The translations under genes and the position numbers were made by a program. A DNA stretch of 64,000 nt, taken from contig NZ_BCSW01000006.1 of assembly GCF_001571065.1 (NCBI RefSeq), positions 1 to 64,000 on the forward strand. Reading direction: 5' to 3'. Of this stretch, positions 9,093-17,198 are shown one piece after another. The notes under the pieces were generated by a model. That model made no database searches and had not been told where the DNA came from. It saw only the letters and a list, made by a program, of their open reading frames with translations. The stretch is from Dietzia cinnamea NBRC 102147. GTDB lineage: Bacteria; Actinomycetota; Actinomycetes; Mycobacteriales; Mycobacteriaceae. Positions within the stretch are counted from its first letter, which is position 1. Every line of letters starts with the position of its first letter.

Positions 9093-9104
9093 GGCCGCCG
9101 GTCG

Positions 9105-11300
9105 TCAGGTCCCGCGGACCAGCTTCAGCACGTCGTCGCCGTACTCGCCGAGTTTGTGCGCGCCGATTCCGCCGATCCGGCCCAGGGCCCTCGTGTCGGC
9201 GGGACGGTCGCGGGCGATCTGCGCGAGGGTCTCGTTGGTGAACACCGTGTAGGCGGGCTTGCCGATCCGCTCCGAGGTCTCGCGACGCCACTCGCGTAGC
9301 CGCTCGAACAGTTCGGTGTCTATCTCCATCGAGCACTCGGGGCACAGCCCGAGCGCCCGGTGCATGGGCCCGTTGAGCCTCTCCCCGCAGCCGCGGCAAC
9401 GTCCCTTGTCGGACGAGTCGGTGGACCGCCGGGCGGCTGCCGGGGCCTGCGCCGGACGGACGGGATCGAGAAAGCGACTCGGCCGCCGGGTGGCTCGCCC
9501 CCCGGCGCGGCGGCTGCGACTCCACGAGAGCGACAGGTGCTCGCGGGCGCGGGTGATGCCCACGTAGAGAAGGCGGCGTTCCTCCTCGATCGCGTCGGGC
9601 CCGGCGTTGATCGCGTGGCTGATCGGCAGGCTGCCCTCGTGCACGCCGATGAGGAACACCGCGTCCCATTCGAGGCCCTTGGCGGCGTGGATCGACGCCA
9701 GCGTCACCCCCCGCTCGTCCGGCGCGTGCCGAGCGGCGGCGCGTTCCCTCAGGCCGGCCACGACCGGGAGCAGTCCCGGGCGGCTCTCGGCGGTGGCGAT
9801 CTCCTCCGCCAGTCCCACCAGCGCGCTCAGGGAGTTCCACGTCTCGCGGGCCTGGGTGCCGGAGGGTTCCGCGGCGGTCAGGCCGAGGGGCTCGAGCGCC
9901 TGCCGGATGACCGCGACGATGTCCGCCGGGTCGGTCAACCCGGCGTGGGCGCCGGCCATCGCCTCGTCCGAGCCGTCGACGAGGCGGTCGATCGCCGACA
10001 TGGCCCGGCGCACGACGGGGCGTTCGAAGAAGCCCTCGCCACCCTTGAGCCGGTACCCGATGCCGGCTTCGTCCAGAGCCGCCTCGATCCTCTCCGACTG
10101 GGCGTTGACCCGGTACAGCACGGCGATCTCCGCGGGATCGGTCCCGCCGTGCACTAGGTCGGCGACGGCCGCCGCGACGGCGTCGGCCTCCGAATCCTCG
10201 TCCGCGTACTCGGCGAGCACCGGCTCGGGCCCGGGCGGCCGCATACCGCGCAGCGTGAGGCCGGCGCTGCGGAACCGACCGGCTCCGGCGCCGATCACCG
10301 CGTTCGCCAGGTCCACGACCTGCGGGGTCGAACGGTAGTCGGACTCCAGCTTCACGACGGTCGCGCCGGGGTAGCGGTCGGCGAAGCCGAGGAGGAAGTC
10401 GGGCTCGGCGCCGGCGAAGGAGTAGATCGTCTGGTTGACGTCGCCCACCACCGTGAGGTCGTCGCGATTACCCAGCCATGCGGTGAGCAGCCGCTGCTGG
10501 GCCGGCGTGACGTCCTGGAACTCGTCCACGACGAAGCAGCGGTACCGGTCCCGGAACTCCTCCGCGATGGCCGGCACCTCCTCCACGAGCTCCGCCATGT
10601 GCGACAGGAGATCGTCGAAGTCGAGCATCCGGACCGGGCCGGAGACCTTGAGGTCCTCGTACGCCCGGAACGCCCGCGCCACCTCGGGCGCGGGAACCGG
10701 CAGGTCCCGTCCCAGAGCGACCGCCTGCTCCGCGTAGCTGTCGGGGGTGAGCAGGCTCGACTTGGCCCACCCGATCTCGGTCAGCACGTCGCGGATCGTC
10801 TCGGTGGCGGGATCGAGTCCGGCTCGCCTGACCGCCTGGGCGACCGCACGGAACTGACCGTCCAACAGCTGCCACGGCTCCTCGCCGTAGACCCGGGGCC
10901 AGAAGTAGGACAGGTTGCGCAGGGCAGCCGAGTGGAAGGTCCGCGCCTGGACCGGCCCGGTCCCGGCGTCCGCGACGCCGAGGCTCGCCAGGCGCATGCG
11001 CAGCTCCCCCGCGGCGCGGGCGGTGAACGTCACCGCCAGCACCTGGTCCCCGCGGACGTGTCCGGTGGTGACCAGGTGTGCGATGCGTCTGGTGATGGTG
11101 CGGGTCTTGCCCGTTCCCGCACCCGCGAGGATGCAGACGGGTCCGCGGGGCGCCAGCACGGCGCGACGCTGCTGCGGGTCCAGGCCCTCCAGAGCCGACT
11201 CCGCACCGCCTCGGCGCCCGACTCCCCGTCCGCCGACCTGGCCGCCCATCCGGCCGCCTTCCTGGCCACTCTCCCGGCCGCCGCGCCCCGTCTCACTCAC
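9105..11300 (-). CDS. uvrD2: ATP-dependent DNA helicase UvrD2
   Basis: This is a superfamily 1 helicase of 731 residues. The Walker A motif GAGTGKT lies at residues 60-66; the DEFQD Walker B, the QTIYSFAGA motif and the C-terminal GVHEGSLP/RLLYVGITRAR segments follow. A tetracysteine (CRGC ... CPEC, about residues 628-655) joins the motor to a C-terminal HRDC domain that ends in GRIGGIGAHKLGEYG. This motor, Cys4, HRDC layout is diagnostic for mycobacterial UvrD2, a 3'-5' helicase essential in M. tuberculosis. The start is a GTG; the N-terminal 35 residues are Gly/Arg-rich and poorly conserved, so the true start could be a little further in. It is divergent from the mycoredoxin gene. Confidence 0.95.
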   Translation of the reverse strand: MSETGRGGRESGQEGGRMGGQVGGRGVGRRGGAESALEGLDPQQRRAVLAPRGPVCILAGAGTGKTRTITRRIAHLVTTGHVRGDQVLAVTFTARAAGELRMRLASLGVADAGTGPVQARTFHSAALRNLSYFWPRVYGEEPWQLLDGQFRAVAQAVRRAGLDPATETIRDVLTEIGWAKSSLLTPDSYAEQAVALGRDLPVPAPEVARAFRAYEDLKVSGPVRMLDFDDLLSHMAELVEEVPAIAEEFRDRYRCFVVDEFQDVTPAQQRLLTAWLGNRDDLTVVGDVNQTIYSFAGAEPDFLLGFADRYPGATVVKLESDYRSTPQVVDLANAVIGAGAGRFRSAGLTLRGMRPPGPEPVLAEYADEDSEADAVAAAVADLVHGGTDPAEIAVLYRVNAQSERIEAALDEAGIGYRLKGGEGFFERPVVRRAMSAIDRLVDGSDEAMAGAHAGLTDPADIVAVIRQALEPLGLTAAEPSGTQARETWNSLSALVGLAEEIATAESRPGLLPVVAGLRERAAARHAPDERGVTLASIHAAKGLEWDAVFLIGVHEGSLPISHAINAGPDAIEEERRLLYVGITRAREHLSLSWSRSRRAGGRATRRPSRFLDPVRPAQAPAAARRSTDSSDKGRCRGCGERLNGPMHRALGLCPECSMEIDTELFERLREWRRETSERIGKPAYTVFTNETLAQIARDRPADTRALGRIGGIGAHKLGEYGDDVLKLVRGT

Positions 11301-11387
11301 GCCCCCATCGTGGCATCCGGGTCGGACACCGCGCCGGGGGCCTCCCCCCGGGGATGATTCCCACCGGCGTGGGCGTTACACCCCGTC

Positions 11388-11657
11388 ATGAGCGATGTGA
11401 CGACCAACGACGCCCTGACCCTGTACACCACCTCGTGGTGCCCGTTCTGCACGCGGCTGAAGAAGCTGCTGGACGAGAAGGAGATCGGCTACACGGAGAT
11501 CGATGTGGACGCCGACGCCGAGGCGGCGGCGTTCGTCGAGAGCGTCAACGGCGGCAACCGGGTCGTGCCCACGGCCCTGTACTCCGACGGCACCACGGCC
11601 ACCAACCCCCCGGCCTCCCAGGTTCGCGCGAAGCTCGCCGAGCTCGCCGGCGCCTGA
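11388..11657 (+). CDS. mrx1: Mycoredoxin 1 (glutaredoxin-like)
   Basis: The 89-residue thioredoxin-fold protein has the redox motif WCPFC (C18, C21) at the start of helix 1 and the cis-proline segment VVPTALY near residue 66. In mycothiol-producing actinobacteria, Mrx1 reduces mycothiol-protein mixed disulfides using the N-terminal cysteine. Length and position next to uvrD2 match Rv3198A. The start ATG lacks an obvious Shine-Dalgarno sequence. It lies divergently from uvrD2 and is separated from the convergent nudC by a strong bidirectional hairpin. Its presence fits with the SigH-RshA thiol stress pair further along the window. Confidence 0.95.
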   Translation: MSDVTTNDALTLYTTSWCPFCTRLKKLLDEKEIGYTEIDVDADAEAAAFVESVNGGNRVVPTALYSDGTTATNPPASQVRAKLAELAGA

Positions 11658-11678
11658 GGCGCGATAGGCCCGGCACAC

Positions 11679-11716
11679 GGGGCGCCGCCGGCCCGGGACA
11701 GGGCCGACGGCGCCCC
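11679..11716. terminator. Bidirectional hairpin between mrx1 and nudC
   Basis: Two 16-nt arms (11679-11694 and 11701-11716) pair with a single mismatch around a 6-nt loop. The hairpin lies between the convergent stop codons of mrx1 and nudC and so can serve both. Confidence 0.75.
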
Positions 11717-11722
11717 CTCGCG

Positions 11723-12649
11723 TCAGGCGCCGCCGTCGCGGTCGACGGCCGCGACCCAGGAGCGCAGCATGACGTGCGCGATGGACACCGGCGGGGCCAC
11801 CATGAGGTCACCGCGACCGGCCAGCGCATCCCGAACCCGGTCGACATCGAACCAGGCGGCCTCACTGATCTCCTCGTCCTCGAGCAGGATCGGCGCCTCC
11901 GGGTCGGCGACGGCCTGGAACCCCACCATGAGTGAGCGCGGGAACGGCCACGGCTGACTGCCCAGGTAGCGGACGCGGTCCACGACCACACCGACCTCCT
12001 CGGCGACCTCGCGGCGCACGCACCCCTCGAGGGACTCGCCCGCTTCGACGAAACCGGCCACGTGCGAGTACATCCCCGCCGGCCACACGGGTTGCCGCGC
12101 GAGGAGGACCTGCCGGCCGCCGTCGTGGACGAGGCAGATCACGGCGGGATCGGTCCGCGGGTACTCGAGTCCGCCGTGGAAGGGGTCCTCGATGGCCCAC
12201 CCCGCCTCCTTCCGGCGCGGGTGGTGGTCCGGCTGCCGGCCCCTGACGTTGTCGCGGTGCCACCCCAGCAGCGCCATGGCCTGCGCGGCCAATGATCCGT
12301 CGCCCTCGACCAGATCCGCCCCGCACGCGCGGAGGTTACTCACGGCGGGGCTGTCGGGCAGCTCGTCGACGAGCACGGCCCAGATGTGCCGGGCGTCGTC
12401 GGTGCGCCCGAGGAAGACCGCGTCCTCGGGCAGGCGATCGGCGTGGTCGCGGGCCGGCTCGAGCCGGATCCGCTTGCGGTCCCCCGCGGTCGGTTCGGTC
12501 GCGAACCGGTTCCGCCGGTCGACCCTCATGATCCGCGCCGAGGCCCATCCCGCCGCGAGTCCCTCCGCGTCCCGCCGGAGCGGGGCGGCCCTGTCGGGCG
12601 CGGCCACAGACAGCACAGGGTCGGAGTCCAGGGTGAAGTCCAGCGGCAT
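11723..12649 (-). CDS. nudC: NudC-type NAD(H) pyrophosphatase without zinc ribbon cysteines
   Basis: The 308-residue protein has a complete Nudix box (residues 199-221, GFVEAGESLEGCVRREVAEEVG pattern) and the NudC signature SQPWPFP (231-237), so hydrolysis of NADH to NMNH and AMP and decapping of NAD-RNA are the expected activities. In NudC proteins a four-cysteine zinc ribbon precedes the Nudix domain. Here residues 131-163, which align with it and end in the conserved YPRTDPAVI, contain no cysteine. The ATG at 12649 gives a normal NudC N-terminus; the open frame continues upstream without similarity. It is the last gene of the minus-strand run that begins near 24.9 kb. Confidence 0.92.
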   Translation of the reverse strand: MPLDFTLDSDPVLSVAAPDRAAPLRRDAEGLAAGWASARIMRVDRRNRFATEPTAGDRKRIRLEPARDHADRLPEDAVFLGRTDDARHIWAVLVDELPDSPAVSNLRACGADLVEGDGSLAAQAMALLGWHRDNVRGRQPDHHPRRKEAGWAIEDPFHGGLEYPRTDPAVICLVHDGGRQVLLARQPVWPAGMYSHVAGFVEAGESLEGCVRREVAEEVGVVVDRVRYLGSQPWPFPRSLMVGFQAVADPEAPILLEDEEISEAAWFDVDRVRDALAGRGDLMVAPPVSIAHVMLRSWVAAVDRDGGA

Positions 12650-12731
12650 TGTGAGGGGTCCGTTTCGCCGGTCGTGAGGGGCGCCGATCAGCGTAGTCCC
12701 GCGGGCCGATCGAACCGCGCCGACCCGATGA

Positions 12732-13811
12732 TCAGCCGGAGACCATCCGGATGTAGAGCAACCGGTCGCCGGCCTCCAACGCGTCCGCCTCCGGCTCATT
12801 GACCTTGATCAGCTGGCCCTTGCGCACCACGCCCAGCACGAGCTCGGCCAGGTGCCGCGGCGAGCCGCCGACCTCGGACTCCTCCACGCGGCGCTCGGCG
12901 ATCGAGAAACCTTCATCGGGCGTGAGCAGGTCCTCCATCATTCCCACGACTGTCGGGGTGATGGTGGCCAGGCCCAGTAGCCGGCCGGTGGTCTCGGCGG
13001 AGACCACGACCGAGTCGGCGCCGGACTGCTTGAGCAGGTGCTTGTTGTCGCTCTCACGGACAGTCGCGACGATCTTGGCATGGGGTGCCAGTTCGCGGGC
13101 GGTGAGCGTGACCAGCACCGCGGTGTCGTCGGAATTGGTGGCGACCACCACCGCCGAGGCGCGGGTGAGCCCGGCCAGTTTGAGCACGTCGGACCGGGTC
13201 GCCGACCCGTGGACGGTGACGAGTCCGTGCGCGGCTGCGGCTTTGATCGCCTGCGGGTCGGTGTCCACGACGACGATGTCGTCGGGAGCGATCTCGTCGG
13301 CGAGCATGGCGGCGACGGCCGACCTGCCCTTGGTGCCGTAGCCGACGACGACGGTGTGGTTGCGCACGACGCTCCTCCAACGCTGGATCTTCAGGGCCTG
13401 ACGGGATTGTTCGGTGAGGACGGCGAGGGTGGTGCCGACGAGCAGGATGAGGAACACCAGGCGCAGGGGCGTGACGACGAGAGTGTTGATCAGACGTGCC
13501 TGCTGCGTGATCGGGGTGATGTCCCCGTAGCCGGTCGTGGAGAGCGAGACGGTGGCGTAGTAGAAGCAGTCAATCAGCGTCATCTCACCGTTCGGACCAC
13601 CGCCTCCGGTGTAGCCGCCGCGGTCGGTCCACACGACGAGCACTCCCAGACAGAGCGCGACGAGGGCCATGAGGACGCGCTTGCCGATCAGCCGCCACGG
13701 GCTTCCGGCGTTCTCGGGGATGCTGACGACACCCACCAGGGCGTGGTCGGGGCTCTCGTCCAGTGGATCGTTGCCACGGAACCGGGACGCCAGTGCGCGC
13801 TTCTCGACCAT
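12732..13811 (-). CDS. Two-helix potassium channel with RCK (TrkA-N) domain
   Basis: The 359-residue protein has a first membrane helix (about 43-62), a pore loop with the K+ selectivity filter TTGYGD, a second helix (about 108-130) and a cytoplasmic RCK domain beginning at VVVGYGTKGRSAV, a nucleotide-binding Rossmann loop. A C-terminal RCK-C/TrkA-C-like domain follows. This is the architecture of ligand-gated prokaryotic K+ channels such as MthK; the M. tuberculosis counterpart is Rv3200c. The ATG start has a GGAG Shine-Dalgarno sequence 5 nt upstream. It follows adnB by 60 nt in the same direction. Confidence 0.94.
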   Translation of the reverse strand: MVEKRALASRFRGNDPLDESPDHALVGVVSIPENAGSPWRLIGKRVLMALVALCLGVLVVWTDRGGYTGGGGPNGEMTLIDCFYYATVSLSTTGYGDITPITQQARLINTLVVTPLRLVFLILLVGTTLAVLTEQSRQALKIQRWRSVVRNHTVVVGYGTKGRSAVAAMLADEIAPDDIVVVDTDPQAIKAAAAHGLVTVHGSATRSDVLKLAGLTRASAVVVATNSDDTAVLVTLTARELAPHAKIVATVRESDNKHLLKQSGADSVVVSAETTGRLLGLATITPTVVGMMEDLLTPDEGFSIAERRVEESEVGGSPRHLAELVLGVVRKGQLIKVNEPEADALEAGDRLLYIRMVSG

Positions 13812-13871
13812 GGGACTCCGTTTCCGCCGCGGACCCCCGCTGGGCCCGCCGTCATCGAGGAGAATCGTCGC

Positions 13872-16800
13872 CTATCGATCGCTGTCGGACAACAACCGAC
13901 CCCGGCCGGGGCCCTCGGAGAGGATACGCAGCAATTCCTCGGCGTCGGGCAGGTCCGACGGTTCGATGGTCCGGCCGGAGCGCACGTAGTGGAACGCGGC
14001 GCGGACGGAACCCACCTCGACCGTCCGCCCCTGGCGGGCCCCGACGACCTTCGCCCACGCGTACCGGTAGACCGCCAGCTGGAGAGCAACGGCGGGCATG
14101 TCGCGTTCCGCGGGCACACGCCCTGTCTTCCAGTCCACGACGATCCATCCGTCGCCGTCGGCGAACACGGCGTCCATCCGTCCGCGCAGGAGGTGGCCGC
14201 CCAGGCCGACCTCGAAGGGCACCTCGACGGCCTCGGGCGTCATCCGCGCCCACCGCGACGCCTCGAACGCCTTCTGGAGGGCGGTGAGGTCCGCCTCGGA
14301 CAACCCGTCGACGGCACCCTGGTCACCGGCACCGGGCAGATCGTCGATATCGAGCAGGTGGGTGGCGCCGTAGCGGTGCTCGAGCCAGGCGTGGAACCTG
14401 GTGCCGCGCCGCGCGAACCGGTCAGGGCGGAACGGCACGGGCCTGCGGAGGCGGTCGGCGAACTCGGCGGGGTCGGTCGCCATGGCGACGATCTCCCCGG
14501 CGGTGAGACGGCGCGGGAGGTGTACCTCGTCGCGGCGCTGCGCGGCCCGCCGCGCGTCGGCGAGCAGGGACGCCGCTGCCAGGTGCCAGCGCCGGGCGGG
14601 GCCCGACTCCGGTGGCGCCTGGGACTCCGGGTCCACGGGCGCGGCAGCCCGCACCGCTCGCGCGACGGCGAGTCGGTCGGGCGCGGCCGCGCGGGGCCAC
14701 GTCGCCTCGACGGTGCCCGAGGTGGCGGGATTCGTGGGAGAGGGTGTGACGACGAGGTGGTCGATCACCCCGAGCGGTGGTTCCCCCCCGCAGGCGTCGA
14801 GCACGTCCCCGAGGAATTCCGACCGTCCTTTGGGTGTGGTGGCCGACCCCAGCCAGTGCGACCCGGACAGCAGCAGCGTCTGCTCGGCCCGGGTGACCGC
14901 GACGTAGAACAGTCGGCGGTCCTCGTCGAGCGAGCGCCGCTCGACCCGCTTGATGTGTTTCCCCAGCGCCTCTTCCAGCAGTTTGCGGTCTGTCACGCCG
15001 TCGAGTCGCGGGACCGGCACCCCACCGGGGTTGTCCTCGGTCTCGCGGTCCCCCCGCAGCTGCTCGGGCAGCTGGGTCGCGGTGCGGACGGAGGTCTGCG
15101 GTGGCTGGCCGGAAGGGAAGACGCCCTCCGCCAGGTGCGGCACGGCGACGATCTCCCATTCGAGGCCCTTGGCGGAGTGGACGGTGAGGATCTGCACCCG
15201 GCCGGGCGTCGAGGCGACCTCTCCGCGGGCGAGCCCGCCGTCGATGGAGCGGGCGAGGTCGAGATACGCCAGGAACGCGTCCAGCCCGGTTCCGCGCTCG
15301 GGTCGGAAGCCGGCGGCCACCTCCTGGAGCGCGTCGAGTTGTTCGCGGGCCTCGCCGCCGCCGGCGCGTTGGCGCAGGCGGACCTCGGCGTCGAGCCCGA
15401 GGGACTGTTCGGCGGCCGCGACGAGCCGCGCCGGTGGCGCGGACGCGCGGACGCGGAGCCCCGAGATGATGGCCGCGAGTTCGCTGATGCGCTGCGCACC
15501 GGCGGGGCTGTACTGGTCCTCGGGGCCCGGATCGGCGAGCGCATCGGCCAGGCCGGCCGAGTCCGTCTCCTCGCCGCGGGCGAGAGCGTCGAGGAGGGCG
15601 TCGAGTTCGCGGGGGTCGGAGACCGGCCCGGTAGCGGTCGCGGTCCTTCGCAGGGACAGGCGGGACGCGCGTCGGGCGAGTGCGGCGAGGTCGGCCGCGC
15701 CGAGCGCGAACCGGGAGCCGCTGAGCAGTCGCAGCAGCGCGGGGCCCGCGCCGGGGCGGGCGACCACGGTGAGCAGGGCGACGACGTCGGCGACCTCGGG
15801 CACGTCGAGTAGCCCGCCGACGCCGATGATCTCGACCGGCAGGCCGCGGGCCTCCAGGGCCTCGGCGATCGCGGCGGAGTCGCCGTTGCGGCGCACGAGG
15901 ACCGCCGCGGTCGGTACCCGGCCGGACTGTTCCGCCGCGCGGTACCGGTCGGCGAGGGTGTCGGCGAGCCACTCGCGCTCGTCCTCGGCCGTATCGAGCA
16001 GCGCGACCCTGAGGTCGCCGGGCGCGGCTCCGTGCCGGGCCCGAAGTTCGGGCACCGGGACGGATCCGGGTCGGTCGCGCAGCGGCGCGGTGATCCGGTT
16101 GGCCAACGCGAGGACCTCCGGTGGGTTGCGCCACGAGGTCGTGAGTTCCCGCAGGTGCGAGGGCCGCCCCCCTTGCAGCGGGAAATCCTCGCGGAAGCGG
16201 TCGAGGTTGGACGCCGACGCCCCCCGCCACCCGTAGATGGACTGCATGGGGTCACCGACGGCGGTCACGGCCGGGGCCGGGTCGGCCCCCGCGCCGAAGA
16301 GGGACGACAGAAGGACCCGCTGGGAATGCCCGGTGTCCTGGTACTCGTCGAGCAGCACCACGCGGAACGCGCGGCGCTCGGCGAGCCCGACCTGGGGGTG
16401 GTCTCGGGCGACGGTGGCGGCCAGGGCCATCTGGGAGGCGTGGTCGAGCGCCGTCTCGGCTCGCATGCGGGTGGCGACCGCGTCCACCAGGTCAGCGAGT
16501 TCCTCCCGGTGACCCTGGATCTCGGCAGTCCTCCCGAGCCACGCGGTGGGAGTCGCCTTCTGCCGCGGCCCGGGCGGGAGGGTCGCGATGAGGGTCGTGA
16601 TCAGGTCGGGGTGCGAGCGCAGGTCGTCGGTGGTGACGAGGTGGTCGGACAACTGCCCGGCCAGCGCCAGCACGTCGCGGGTCACGGTGCCGGGGTTGGA
16701 TGCGGTGGTCAGCGGGCTCTCCCACCTCGACACGACGTCGTGGGCGAGCTGGAAAGCGGCGGTGGGGGTGAGCAGCCTCGAGTCCGGTTCGACCGGTACG

Positions 16801-17198
16801 AGCAGTCCGTAGGTGCCGAGCAGCGTGCCGGCGAAGGCGTGATAGGTGGAGATCTGCGGGTCCTCGGTGCGGATCGCCTCGGCGATCGCGGGGTCCGCGC
16901 CGGGCCCGGAGCACAGCGCGCTGCGGGCCAGCGCGTCCAGGCGGCGGCGTATCCGTCTGGACAGCTGCTGGGCGGCCTTGCGGGTGAAGGTCAGGCCGAG
17001 GATCTCCCCCGGTCGCGCGTATCCGTTGGCCACCAACCACACGACCCTGGCTGCCATGGTCTCGGTCTTACCGGCGCCCGCCCCGGCCAGCACGAGAGTG
17101 GGTTCGGTCGGCCCGGCGATCACCTCGGCCTGCTCGGGGGTGGGTCGATGAATGCCGAGCGCGTCGGCGATGGCGGCGGGGTCTATCGACGCGGTCAC
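13872..17198 (-). CDS. adnB: AdnB subunit of the AdnAB helicase-nuclease
   Basis: The 1108-residue subunit starts with an SF1A (UvrD-like) motor with Walker A GAGAGKT at residues 39-45, a DEYQDT Walker B and QSIYGWRGA motif, and ends with a RecB-type nuclease domain carrying RGRMDAVF, VVDWKTG and QLAVYRYA. AdnAB is the mycobacterial end-resecting motor-nuclease in which each subunit has one motor and one nuclease. The GTG start overlaps the adnA stop by 4 nt (GTGA), indicating translational coupling and equal production of the two subunits. The same frame stays open far upstream through adnA, but that part has no protein-like character. Symbol by order and homology to Rv3201c. Confidence 0.95.
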   Translation of the reverse strand: MTASIDPAAIADALGIHRPTPEQAEVIAGPTEPTLVLAGAGAGKTETMAARVVWLVANGYARPGEILGLTFTRKAAQQLSRRIRRRLDALARSALCSGPGADPAIAEAIRTEDPQISTYHAFAGTLLGTYGLLVPVEPDSRLLTPTAAFQLAHDVVSRWESPLTTASNPGTVTRDVLALAGQLSDHLVTTDDLRSHPDLITTLIATLPPGPRQKATPTAWLGRTAEIQGHREELADLVDAVATRMRAETALDHASQMALAATVARDHPQVGLAERRAFRVVLLDEYQDTGHSQRVLLSSLFGAGADPAPAVTAVGDPMQSIYGWRGASASNLDRFREDFPLQGGRPSHLRELTTSWRNPPEVLALANRITAPLRDRPGSVPVPELRARHGAAPGDLRVALLDTAEDEREWLADTLADRYRAAEQSGRVPTAAVLVRRNGDSAAIAEALEARGLPVEIIGVGGLLDVPEVADVVALLTVVARPGAGPALLRLLSGSRFALGAADLAALARRASRLSLRRTATATGPVSDPRELDALLDALARGEETDSAGLADALADPGPEDQYSPAGAQRISELAAIISGLRVRASAPPARLVAAAEQSLGLDAEVRLRQRAGGGEAREQLDALQEVAAGFRPERGTGLDAFLAYLDLARSIDGGLARGEVASTPGRVQILTVHSAKGLEWEIVAVPHLAEGVFPSGQPPQTSVRTATQLPEQLRGDRETEDNPGGVPVPRLDGVTDRKLLEEALGKHIKRVERRSLDEDRRLFYVAVTRAEQTLLLSGSHWLGSATTPKGRSEFLGDVLDACGGEPPLGVIDHLVVTPSPTNPATSGTVEATWPRAAAPDRLAVARAVRAAAPVDPESQAPPESGPARRWHLAAASLLADARRAAQRRDEVHLPRRLTAGEIVAMATDPAEFADRLRRPVPFRPDRFARRGTRFHAWLEHRYGATHLLDIDDLPGAGDQGAVDGLSEADLTALQKAFEASRWARMTPEAVEVPFEVGLGGHLLRGRMDAVFADGDGWIVVDWKTGRVPAERDMPAVALQLAVYRYAWAKVVGARQGRTVEVGSVRAAFHYVRSGRTIEPSDLPDAEELLRILSEGPGRGRLLSDSDR

